NCBI GenBank assembly: GCA_028290125.1
Contig: JAQGKM010000310.1
Span: forward strand, 1 to 11,048
DNA: 11,048 nt
Source: Hyphomicrobiales bacterium
Lineage (GTDB): Bacteria > Pseudomonadota > Alphaproteobacteria > Rhizobiales > Beijerinckiaceae
Reading direction: 5' to 3'
Position 1 is the stretch's first letter. Every line of letters begins with the position of its first letter. Shown piece by piece: positions 1-6,132 of this stretch. The notes under the pieces are model-generated. The model saw nothing but the letters and a program-made list of their open reading frames with translations, was not told where the DNA came from and did not search any database. A program made the position numbers and the translations under genes.

Positions 1-1416
1 ATCCAGGACATGGGCGCTGCCGGCCTCACCTCCTCGGCGGTCGAAATGGGCGCCAAGGGCGGGCTCGGCATCGATCTCGATCTCGACAAGGTGCCGTGCC
101 GCGAAGACGGCATGACGGCCTACGAGATGATGTTGTCGGAGAGCCAGGAGCGCATGCTCATGGTTCTCGATCCCGCCAAGGAAGCCGAGGCGGAAGCCAT
201 TTTCGTTAAATGGGGCCTCGATTTCGCGGTCATAGGAAAGACCACCGACACCAAGCGTTTCGTCATCCGCCACAAGGGCCAGATCGAGGTCGACCTGCCG
301 ATCATGGAGCTCGGCGACGAAGCGCCGGTCTACGATCGCCCGCATGTGCCGACGCCCAAGCAGCCGGTCATCGACGCCGCGTCCGTGACGCCGCCGATGT
401 CGAACGCCGATGCGCTCGTGCATCTGCTCGGCACGCCGGACCTGTGCTCGAAGCGGTGGGTCTGGGAGCAGTACGATCATCTAATCCTCGGCAACAGCGT
501 CCAGCAGCCGGGCGGCGACGCCGGCGTGGTTCGCATCGGCGACGGCCCCAAGGGGCTCGCCATGACCACCGACGTCACGCAGCGTTATTGCGAGGCCGAT
601 CCGGTCGAGGGCGGCAAGCAGGCGGTGGCCGAAGCCTGGCGCAACATCACCGCAACCGGCGCACTGCCGCTGGCGCTGACCGACAACCTGAATTTCGGCA
701 ATCCGGAAAAGCCCGACTACATGGGCCAGCTCGTCGGCTGCCTCGAAGGCATTGGCGAGGCGGCGCGCGCGCTCGACTTCCCGATCGTGTCCGGCAATGT
801 CTCGCTCTACAACGAGACGCAGGGACGCGGCATCCTGCCGACCCCGTCGATCGGCGGCGTCGGCGTGATCGCCGACGTGGCGAAGTCGGCGTCGGTCGCC
901 TTCAAGAGAGCCGGTCAGAGCATCGTGCTGATCGGCGGCACGCAGGGCTGGCTCGGCCAGTCGGTCTATCTGCGCGACGTCTGCGGCCGTGAAGAAGGCG
1001 CGCCGCCGCCGGTCGATCTCGCAGCGGAGCGCCGCAACGGCGATTTCGTGCGCAAGCTGATCGAGGGCTCGCGCGTCGACGCCGTGCATGATCTCTCGGA
1101 CGGCGGCCTCGCGGTCGCGCTCGCCGAAATGGCGATGGCCTCGCATATCGGCGCGCGGCTCGACATGGATCTCGGCACCGCGCCGCACGGCATGCTGTTT
1201 GGCGAGGATCAGGGCCGCTACCTGCTGACCGCAACGGCCGGCGAGGCCGCGAAAATCGTCGCCGAAGCCAAGGCCGCAGGCGTCCCGGCAAGTATCGTCG
1301 GCGTCACCGGCGGAGACGCGGTCGAGCTGCCGGGCGAGGCGCCCGTCGCCATCGCCAAGCTCGCCAGCGCGCATGAAGACTGGCTCCCGGCCTACATGGC
1401 CGGACCCGCAGCATAA
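1..1416 (+). CDS. purL: Phosphoribosylformylglycinamidine synthase, PurL subunit (5' truncated)
   Basis: PurL is the ATP-dependent synthetase subunit of FGAM synthase. In the cytoplasm it converts formylglycinamide ribonucleotide to FGAM in de novo purine synthesis, with PurQ supplying ammonia and PurS bridging the complex. The frame is open from base 1 and the gene is cut by the window edge. The visible 471 residues are roughly the last two-thirds of a protein that is usually about 730-740 residues. They begin at the conserved QDMGAAGLTSS stretch. Further family signatures are LSESQERML, LTDNLNFGNPEKP, VSGNVSLYNET, HDLSDGGLAVALAE and the late FGEDQGRYL, all typical of the AIRS/PurM-like repeat that binds the substrates. 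The stop is TAA at 1414-1416, and a BolA-family gene begins 12 nt later, suggesting co-transcription. No frameshift or missing motif was seen. The family call is secure; only the 5' end is absent. Confidence 0.97.
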   Translation: MQDMGAAGLTSSAVEMGAKGGLGIDLDLDKVPCREDGMTAYEMMLSESQERMLMVLDPAKEAEAEAIFVKWGLDFAVIGKTTDTKRFVIRHKGQIEVDLPIMELGDEAPVYDRPHVPTPKQPVIDAASVTPPMSNADALVHLLGTPDLCSKRWVWEQYDHLILGNSVQQPGGDAGVVRIGDGPKGLAMTTDVTQRYCEADPVEGGKQAVAEAWRNITATGALPLALTDNLNFGNPEKPDYMGQLVGCLEGIGEAARALDFPIVSGNVSLYNETQGRGILPTPSIGGVGVIADVAKSASVAFKRAGQSIVLIGGTQGWLGQSVYLRDVCGREEGAPPPVDLAAERRNGDFVRKLIEGSRVDAVHDLSDGGLAVALAEMAMASHIGARLDMDLGTAPHGMLFGEDQGRYLLTATAGEAAKIVAEAKAAGVPASIVGVTGGDAVELPGEAPVAIAKLASAHEDWLPAYMAGPAA

Positions 1417-1428
1417 GGAACGGCATCC

Positions 1429-1662
1429 ATGGCCATGCAGGCGCATGAAATCGAAGAGATGATCAAGGCTGCGCTGCCCGACGCGGTGGTGGCGATCACG
1501 GATCTCGCCGGCGATGGCGATCATTACGCCGCCACCGTCGTCTCTAGCGCCTTCAAGGGCAAGACGCGGGTGCAGCAGCACCAGATCGTCTATGCCGCGC
1601 TGAAGGGCCACATGGGCGGCGCGCTGCACGCGCTGGCCCTGACGACGAGCGCGCCGGCCTGA
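1429..1662 (+). CDS. BolA/IbaG-family protein
   Basis: This is a 77-residue single-domain BolA-like protein of the short IbaG/BolA2 type. Family members pair with CGFS monothiol glutaredoxins to hold or pass on a [2Fe-2S] cluster, and some affect transcription or envelope stress responses. The sequence shows the compact fold's hallmarks: an N-terminal helix (about residues 4-17), the DGDHYAATVVS strand segment (about 28-39), the FKGKTRVQQHQIVYAAL helix region (about 42-58) and the C-terminal MGGALHAL segment with His67, a conserved candidate metal ligand. An AAGGA ribosome site lies about 9 nt before the ATG. A second in-frame ATG at 1435 is possible but less well placed. The gene lies 12 nt after purL and 77 nt before grxD. 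Adjacency to its expected protein partner supports the role. No symbol is given because bolA-type names are used inconsistently for this short form. Confidence 0.93.
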   Translation: MAMQAHEIEEMIKAALPDAVVAITDLAGDGDHYAATVVSSAFKGKTRVQQHQIVYAALKGHMGGALHALALTTSAPA

Positions 1663-1703
1663 CTGGCGCCTCTGCGCGAAGCGCTTATATTAAGCTCATG
1701 AAA

Positions 1704-1724
1704 GGCGGAGCCTTGACCTCCGCC
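1704..1724 (+). promoter_or_regulatory. Hairpin in the grxD leader
   Basis: A perfect 7-bp inverted repeat, GGCGGAG / CTCCGCC, surrounds a 7-nt loop (1711-1717). It ends just before the AAAGGAAG ribosome-binding segment of grxD (1726-1733). A TATATT that could serve as a -10 element lies at 1686-1691, itself within the small dyad GCTTA-TAT-TAAGC (1683-1695), but no good -35 is correctly spaced. The stem could mark RNA processing, set grxD translation apart from purL-bolA, or attenuate read-through. The repeat is visible in the sequence; any role is inferred. No U-tract follows, so an intrinsic terminator is unlikely. Confidence 0.4.
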
Positions 1725-1739
1725 CAAAGGAAGACAGAC

Positions 1740-2081
1740 ATGGCCGACGTTCAGGAACAGATCAAACAGGAAGTCACCGGCAACGACGTCGTGCTCTTCA
1801 TGAAGGGCACGCCGCAATTCCCGCAGTGCGGATTTTCGGGCCAGGTCGTCCAGATCCTCGATTACCTCGGCGTGCCCTTCAAGGGCGTCAACGTTCTCGA
1901 GGACGAGGGCATCCGCCAGGGCATCAAGGATTTCGCCAACTGGCCGACGATTCCGCAGCTCTACGTGAAGGGCGAATTCGTCGGCGGCTGTGACATCATC
2001 CGCGAGATGTTCCAGGCGGGCGAACTCGCCACGCATCTGAGCGACAACGGCATCGTCTGCCAGCAGCCCGCCAAGGGCTGA
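1740..2081 (+). CDS. grxD: Monothiol glutaredoxin, CGFS type (Grx4/GrxD)
   Basis: This is a 113-residue single-domain CGFS glutaredoxin. Such proteins bind a bridging [2Fe-2S] cluster with glutathione and deliver it to apoproteins or to BolA partners in the cytoplasm; they have little classical oxidoreductase activity. The active-site CGFS is at residues 30-33, preceded by VVLFMKGTPQFPQ. The glutathione-binding WPTIPQLYVKGEFVGGCDI segment has the cis-proline TIP and the GG-CD motif. Length and domain boundaries match the family. The start is the ATG at 1740, with AGGAAG about 7 nt upstream. An earlier in-frame ATG at 1698 would add 14 residues that have no counterpart in the family and would be read through the leader hairpin. 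The gene lies 77 nt after the BolA-family gene, its expected partner. An 8-bp hairpin spans its stop codon. Confidence 0.95.
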   Translation: MADVQEQIKQEVTGNDVVLFMKGTPQFPQCGFSGQVVQILDYLGVPFKGVNVLEDEGIRQGIKDFANWPTIPQLYVKGEFVGGCDIIREMFQAGELATHLSDNGIVCQQPAKG

Positions 2082-2102
2082 CCGGCAAGGCGACGCCGGT
2101 CA
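2079..2102. terminator. Candidate bidirectional hairpin between convergent genes
   Basis: A perfect 8-bp inverted repeat, TGACCGGC / GCCGGTCA, encloses an 8-nt loop (2087-2094). It occupies the whole gap between grxD (+) and the alpha/beta hydrolase gene (-). The outermost three bases of each arm are the two stop codons: TGA at 2079-2081 and, on the minus strand, TGA at 2102-2100. The GC-rich stem would form in transcripts from either side. Neither side has a run of T residues, so it is not a canonical intrinsic terminator. It may block convergent read-through, protect 3' ends or assist Rho. Confidence 0.45.
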
Positions 2103-2984
2103 CGGCGCCAGTCCCATCTGTTCCAGCGCGGCCTGGCCGAGCAGGCCGTAGGGATTGGCGAGCGTCTCGAGAATCTCGAAATGATTATAGCCGGTTCCGA
2201 CAAGCAGTCGGGCCGGCTTTCCTGATTCCTGGACCGCCGCATGAAAGTCGCGCGTCTGGCGCTGGAATTCCGGCGTCTCGAGGGTGCCGTACGCCAGCAA
2301 CAGCGGGCAGTTGATGTGCTCGAGGCGGCGGATCGCGCTCAACTCCTCAACCATGCGATCGGTAAAGGCGACGTAGCGCGAACGCTTCGACAGGCGCACC
2401 GGCTCGAGCTCGTACATGCCTGAAAACAGCATCGCGCCCCGCAGCAGGTCGGGCCGAAGGCCAAATTGCGCCGTCCAGTCGGTCGTCGCGACGCAGCCCG
2501 CCATGTGCCCGCCCGATGAGTGCCCGATCAGATGGATGCGCGACGGATCCGCGCCGTAGTCTGCCGCCTTGACACAGATCTGCGCGGTGGCGCGCCGCGC
2601 CTGGTCGATCATCGGAAAGAGATCGCCGCCGCAGTCCTGGATGAGATCGAAATCGAGAATCGCGAAGTGAGCGCCGGCGCGGACGAAAGGCTCGGCCAGC
2701 GCGGCGAACTCGCGCGCGCGTCCCGCCCGCCATGCGCCGCCGTGGACAAAGATGGCGAGCGGCAGGTTCTCACCGTTGGCGCGGTAAAGCTCGAAGGTTT
2801 CGTTCGCGCCCGGGCCGTAGGAAATGACCTCAGGCGCGCCGAGGCGCTCGATCACGAGGCGCGCCATCATCGCGCGCCGGTCCTTGATCGCATCCTGATT
2901 CGGCGCATAGACGGACTGGTCATAGCAGGCGTCGAGCGCCTCCTGATGATAGTCTCGCCAGACCTTGGGCGCTGCGCTCTGCAT
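2100..2984 (-). CDS. Alpha/beta hydrolase, kynurenine formamidase-like (AFMID/HGG type)
   Basis: This is a 294-residue cytoplasmic serine hydrolase with no signal peptide. It shows the HGGAW oxyanion-hole motif at residues 81-85 and the nucleophile elbow GHSSGG at 154-159 (Ser156). A late His268 in GYNHFEI and an acid around YGTLETPEF (Glu236 candidate, where Asp is commoner) complete the triad. The opening, with YDQSVYAPN at 21-29, and the HGG layout resemble animal-type kynurenine formamidases and related arylesterases. The substrate is not proven, and no tryptophan-degradation genes are nearby. The start is the ATG at 2984, with GAGGG 8 nt upstream and a sigma70-like promoter at 3013-3041. 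Longer starts at 3014 or 3293 would lie inside that promoter or antisense to the divergent secreted esterase gene. It converges on grxD across a hairpin. The hydrolase fold is certain; the enzymatic name is tentative. Confidence 0.88.
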   Translation of the reverse strand: MQSAAPKVWRDYHQEALDACYDQSVYAPNQDAIKDRRAMMARLVIERLGAPEVISYGPGANETFELYRANGENLPLAIFVHGGAWRAGRAREFAALAEPFVRAGAHFAILDFDLIQDCGGDLFPMIDQARRATAQICVKAADYGADPSRIHLIGHSSGGHMAGCVATTDWTAQFGLRPDLLRGAMLFSGMYELEPVRLSKRSRYVAFTDRMVEELSAIRRLEHINCPLLLAYGTLETPEFQRQTRDFHAAVQESGKPARLLVGTGYNHFEILETLANPYGLLGQAALEQMGLAP

Positions 2985-3012
2985 TTCCTGATCCCTCACG
3001 TTTATGTGCGCC

Positions 3013-3041
3013 ATTCTGGACGCGACGCTGCGGCGGGTCAA
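3013..3041 (-). promoter_or_regulatory. Sigma70-like promoter of the alpha/beta hydrolase gene
   Basis: Read on the minus strand, TTGACC (3041-3036) and CAGAAT (3018-3013) are separated by exactly 17 nt. They match the consensus at five and four of six positions respectively. Transcription would start near 3006, giving a leader of about 22 nt that contains the GAGGG ribosome site before the ATG at 2984. The position also argues against the upstream ATG at 3014, which overlaps the -10 box. It lies in the 108-bp divergent gap shared with the secreted esterase gene. For that gene no equally good promoter was seen. Confidence 0.5.
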
Positions 3042-3092
3042 AGTTCCTGCCGCCTTCTTGCGCAGCGCAGCCGCTTCCCGCAAGATCGCGCG

Positions 3093-4028
3093 ATGTTCAA
3101 ACATGCTTCGCGCCTGACTTCCGTTGCGGCCGCTGCCGCGGCGCTCGCCCTCACCCTGCTGGTCGCTCCGCCTCGCGCCGAAGCGGCATACGGGCGCGTC
3201 ACCCTCACGGTCGACGGCGTCAAGCGCACGGCGACGCTGGTTGAATTCGAGCGCCTGAAAAAGCGCAAGCGTCCGGTGATCATCGTCCTGCATGGCGGCT
3301 CCGGCGGCAGCGGCGCCGGCCTGCGCGCACGGCGCAATCTCGGCCTCGACGCCTTCGCGAGGAACATCGGCGCTGTCGTGGTCTATCCCGACGCCGTGGA
3401 TGGCTTCTGGGGCCGCTCCAAGCCCGGCCTGCCGCCCCCCAATGACGAGGGCTTCATCAAGGCGCTGACCACCAAGCTCGTCGATCAGGGGATCGCGAGC
3501 CGCCGCCGCATTTTCGTCGCAGGCATTTCGGGCGGCGGCATGCTGGCGATGAAACTCGCCTGCGATAATTCAGATCTGTTCTCGGGCGCCGGCGCCTTCG
3601 TGGCCAACATGCCGGCCGACTGGGCGGCGTCGTGCAATCCCAAGCAGCCGATCTCCTTCATGCTGATGAACGGCACGGCCGATCCGATGACGCCATTCAA
3701 CGGCGGCGTCGCCAACATGCCGGAAGGTCCGCGTGACGTTCTCTCGGCGGAGGCGACCTTTGCGATCTTCAGCAAGGCTGCGCAATGCAGCAGCCAGCGC
3801 AATCAGACGATTCTCGATCGTGACAAGAACGACGGCTCGCGCGTCGTCGTCGAACACGGCGTGGGCTGCAAGGCGCCGGTCGAACTCGTCAAGGTCGAAG
3901 GTGGCGGACACACGATTCCAGGCCGTCGCCTGAGCGCGTCGCGCGGCGTGCCGGTGGGCGCGCAGAACAACGATCTCGATGGCGCCCGCCTGATGTGGGA
4001 CTTTCTGCTGAAGCGCGCCCCGCAATAA
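3093..4028 (+). CDS. Secreted LpqC/PHB-depolymerase-like esterase
   Basis: This is a 311-residue exported serine esterase of the LpqC / polyhydroxybutyrate depolymerase-like family, which includes feruloyl and acetyl-xylan esterases. A signal peptide is clear: a basic start, a hydrophobic core at about residues 11-25, then RAEA before a likely cleavage after Ala31. The mature part has LHGGSGGSG (66-74) forming the oxyanion region, NDEGFIKAL (117-125), the nucleophile elbow GISGGG (144-149, Ser146), Asp197 in NGTADPMTP and His273 in GGGHTIPG. Four cysteines (157, 181, 232, 259) could form two periplasmic disulfides. The ATG at 3093 gives a full signal peptide, although its ribosome site is weak. 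The ester substrate cannot be deduced; neighbours do not form a PHB or plant-wall pathway. Its TAA directly abuts the stop of the convergent downstream gene. Confidence 0.88.
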   Translation: MFKHASRLTSVAAAAAALALTLLVAPPRAEAAYGRVTLTVDGVKRTATLVEFERLKKRKRPVIIVLHGGSGGSGAGLRARRNLGLDAFARNIGAVVVYPDAVDGFWGRSKPGLPPPNDEGFIKALTTKLVDQGIASRRRIFVAGISGGGMLAMKLACDNSDLFSGAGAFVANMPADWAASCNPKQPISFMLMNGTADPMTPFNGGVANMPEGPRDVLSAEATFAIFSKAAQCSSQRNQTILDRDKNDGSRVVVEHGVGCKAPVELVKVEGGGHTIPGRRLSASRGVPVGAQNNDLDGARLMWDFLLKRAPQ

Positions 4029-5084
4029 TCACCGCGGGATCAACGCCCAGTAATCGAGATCGAGGATGACGGCGGGGTCGTAGCCCTCGCCCTGCATCAA
4101 CGGGGAGTCGGCGCAGGGCTGGTCTTTCGTCGCGATCGTGCGGATGCGCAAGGCGCCGACATCGTCGCGGCCGGGCAGTTCGGCGCAATCGAGAATTTCG
4201 CTCCACGCGAACACCGTCAGCCCGGCGAACAGCGGCGCCACATGCCGCCCCGCATTGATCGCCGCAATGTGGAACGCATTGCCGAGACCATTGAAGCTCA
4301 GCGCGCGCGCCAGCGAGATCACGTGGCCGCCGTAGATCAGCCTGCGACCGAAGCGGCCCTGTTGTTCGGTGAACTGGTTGAAATGCACTTTCGCGGTGTT
4401 CTGGTACAGCCGCGTTGCGATCATGTGCTCGGCTTCTTCCACTGTCATGCCATCGACATGGTCGATGCGCTCGCCTTTCGCATAATCGGAGAAGCGATGC
4501 AGCGCGCCCGCGAGCGCGAGATCGAAATGTTTCGTCGCGATCGTCGGGCAGGCGCTGCCGATCTCGGCCGGCGACAGGGCTTTCGCGAGTTTCGGCACCA
4601 GCTCATCGGGCGCGGGCGCGTTGACGTCGCGCTTGCGCACCATCACCCAGCGCACATAGTCGAGCACGGGTTCGCCATGCTGGTTGACGCCCGTCGAGCG
4701 CACATAGACAACGCCGGTCTGGCGGTTGGAATTTTCCTTCAATCCGATGACTTCGGACGTCGACGACAGCGTGTCGCCCGGATAGACCGGCGCCAGAAAG
4801 CGGCATTCCGCATAGCCTAGATTGGCGACGGCGTTGAGCGACACGTCCGGCACGGTCTTGCCGAAGACGATGTGGAACGTGAGCATGTCGTCGATGGGGC
4901 TGCGCGGATAGCCCAGCGCCTGCGCGAAAGCGTCTGACGATTGCACGGCGAAGCGCGAACCGGTCAGCGCCGTGTAGAGGGCGACGTCGCCGCTCGTCAC
5001 CGTACGCGGCGTGGCATGGCGCAGGATCTGGCCAGGCCGGAAGTCCTCGAAATAATGGCCTGGATTGGTTTTCTGCGCCGCCAT
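4029..5084 (-). CDS. mch: Mesaconyl-CoA hydratase (MaoC-type double hot-dog)
   Basis: This 351-residue cytoplasmic protein has two tandem MaoC/hot-dog halves. The N-terminal half opens with KTNPGHYFEDFRPGQI and carries HATPRTVTSGDVALYTALTG, then SSDAFAQALGYPRSPIDDMLTFH (about residues 49-71). The C-terminal half has the NQFTEQQGRFGRRLIYGGHVISLARAL-like dehydratase segment. This arrangement, length and opening match, from memory, the mesaconyl-C1-CoA hydratase (beta-methylmalyl-CoA dehydratase) of the ethylmalonyl-CoA pathway, which assimilates acetyl-CoA in many alphaproteobacteria. Other MaoC-family CoA hydratases are the alternative. The ATG at 5084 has GGAG about 9 nt upstream. The gene stands alone here, without ccr, mcd or mcl. 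Its TGA (4031-4029) abuts the TAA of the convergent esterase gene with no gap, so any terminator must lie within coding sequence. Confidence 0.82.
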   Translation of the reverse strand: MAAQKTNPGHYFEDFRPGQILRHATPRTVTSGDVALYTALTGSRFAVQSSDAFAQALGYPRSPIDDMLTFHIVFGKTVPDVSLNAVANLGYAECRFLAPVYPGDTLSSTSEVIGLKENSNRQTGVVYVRSTGVNQHGEPVLDYVRWVMVRKRDVNAPAPDELVPKLAKALSPAEIGSACPTIATKHFDLALAGALHRFSDYAKGERIDHVDGMTVEEAEHMIATRLYQNTAKVHFNQFTEQQGRFGRRLIYGGHVISLARALSFNGLGNAFHIAAINAGRHVAPLFAGLTVFAWSEILDCAELPGRDDVGALRIRTIATKDQPCADSPLMQGEGYDPAVILDLDYWALIPR

Positions 5085-5134
5085 GGCCGCAACTCCCGCG
5101 CTACGTCTGTCGAGCGTCCTGCATAAGCGACGAC

Positions 5135-5151
5135 AGGATGTCTTGCATCCT
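5135..5151 (-). terminator. Small hairpin at the 3' end of the DUF167 gene
   Basis: A perfect 6-bp inverted repeat, AGGATG / CATCCT, has a 5-nt loop (5141-5145) and overlaps the TAG stop (5152-5150) of the DUF167 gene. In minus-strand RNA it would form a short hairpin 50 nt before the mch start. No T-tract follows, so strong termination is unlikely. It may be a processing or 3'-stability element between the yggT-DUF167 pair and mch. Confidence 0.25.
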
Positions 5152-5470
5152 AGCCCTTCGCCGCAAGCAGCGCCTCGAGCGCTCTCGCAAGAGACGCGCC
5201 ATCGCCTTCAAGGAGGATGCATTTGCGCCGCGCGGTGTCGCCGGAGAGGAGGCGTGCGCGCGAGGTCGGCAGGCCGAGCGCCTTGGCGAGAAGCCGCACG
5301 ACAGCGTCGTTCGCCTTGCCCTTTTCAGGCACCGCGCGGACGCGCGCCTTCAGCACCGGCGCACCATCGCTCAGCGTCTCGACGCTGTCGATCCTGTCCA
5401 TGGCGGCGCGCGGCGTCAGCCGCACCTCGACGAGCAGCCCGTCGGGCCGCTGCGTCCAGGGAACCGCCAC
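5150..5470 (-). CDS. DUF167 (YggU) family protein
   Basis: This is a 106-residue protein of the widespread DUF167/YggU family, small alpha/beta proteins of unproven biochemical role. The typical signature is visible: VRLTPRAAMDRID near residues 16-28, then LKARVRAVPEKGKANDAVVRLLAKALGLP (about 39-67) with the conserved PxxGKAN turn, and ARLLSGDTARRKCILLEG. The start is GTG at 5470, immediately after the TGA stop of yggT on the same strand, so the two genes are almost certainly translated from one mRNA with coupling. The yggT-yggU order is conserved widely in Proteobacteria. There are no membrane segments or signal. The family call is firm; the function is unknown. Confidence 0.92.
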   Translation of the reverse strand: MAVPWTQRPDGLLVEVRLTPRAAMDRIDSVETLSDGAPVLKARVRAVPEKGKANDAVVRLLAKALGLPTSRARLLSGDTARRKCILLEGDGASLARALEALLAAKG

Positions 5471-5767
5471 TCACAGGCCCATGGCGGCCGGGTAGATGTA
5501 GTAGATGATGACGCGCTCGAGGAAGAAGATGAAGAGCAGCAGGATGATCGGCGAGAGATCGAGGCCGCCGAGGTTGGGCAGCCGCCGCCGGATCGGCATC
5601 AAGATGGGCTCTGTCACGGCCAGTAGCGTGTTCCAGACCGACCGCACGAAGTCGTTGCGGATGTTGATGACGCCGAACGCGACGAGCCAGGACAGGATCG
5701 CCATGGCGATGATGACCCAGCTGTAAAGTTGCAGCACCAGGAGGATGAGATCGAGGATCGCGCGCAT
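5471..5767 (-). CDS. YggT family integral membrane protein
   Basis: This is a 98-residue inner-membrane protein with two hydrophobic segments, about residues 3-33 and 70-95. Between them is the diagnostic YggT loop TEPILMPIRRRLPNLGGLDLSP, whose TEP-P-R pattern marks the family. Homologues have been linked to osmotic or salt tolerance and to organisation of membrane and cell-division or photosynthetic structures, but the mechanism is not settled. The ATG at 5767 has GGAG 6 nt upstream and gives the usual length near 96 residues. A longer reading from 5854 would add a non-conserved basic 29-residue leader and is rejected. The downstream DUF167 gene begins at the base after the stop codon, indicating an operon. 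The promoter is not evident; a poor TTGCCC-N17-TAAACC match exists upstream on the minus strand. Confidence 0.93.
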   Translation of the reverse strand: MRAILDLILLVLQLYSWVIIAMAILSWLVAFGVINIRNDFVRSVWNTLLAVTEPILMPIRRRLPNLGGLDLSPIILLLFIFFLERVIIYYIYPAAMGL

Positions 5768-5881
5768 CGGGGACTCCAGCCGAATTGCTTCCGGTTTAGC
5801 TGGCCACAGGCGTGCGGGCAAGCGGCGCAGAGGCGCGCATTTCGTTTCACCCATTTCGTGAATTTAGACAGACGCAACGCG

Positions 5882-5910
5882 TTGACATGCCAAATGCGTC
5901 CGCGTAAACA
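5882..5910 (+). promoter_or_regulatory. Sigma70-type promoter of tRNA-Ala
   Basis: TTGACA (5882-5887), a perfect -35 match, is followed after exactly 17 nt by TAAACA (5905-5910). Transcription would begin near 5917, only a few bases before the tRNA at 5922. This is the best promoter match in the window and suits a strongly expressed stable RNA. The sequence between -10 and the start (GACCGCGG) is GC-rich, as in stringently controlled discriminators, so growth-rate control is plausible but inferred. Confidence 0.75.
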
Positions 5911-5921
5911 GACCGCGGCTT

Positions 5922-5997
<76 letters not shown>

Positions 5998-6132
5998 AGC
6001 CACTTTTCTCTCCCCGTATAATCCACTCCGACGTTGCAGCCGTCATGCGTGAGCAGCGGCTTGCGCCTTGACGGACGAGGCTTTAGAGCCGCCGCGAGGC
6101 GAGCCTTTGCGCCGGCACGCGAGCGCGATCAC

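Noticed and set aside
481..1629. Long open frame on the minus strand opposite purL and bolA
   Set aside because: It is antisense to two clear conserved genes. It is rich in Arg, His, Asp and Ala without domain motifs, as expected for a GC-rich shadow frame.
2985..3293. N-terminal extension of the alpha/beta hydrolase
   Set aside because: It would cover the promoter and overlap the signal-peptide region of the divergent esterase. It has no homologous character, and the ATG at 2984 has the best ribosome site.
5998..6132. Possible small gene or terminator after the tRNA
   Set aside because: Only a short pyrimidine run (TTTTCTCTCCCC) and a small GGCT-TTAG-AGCC dyad are present. No stem directly before a T-tract and no supported start.
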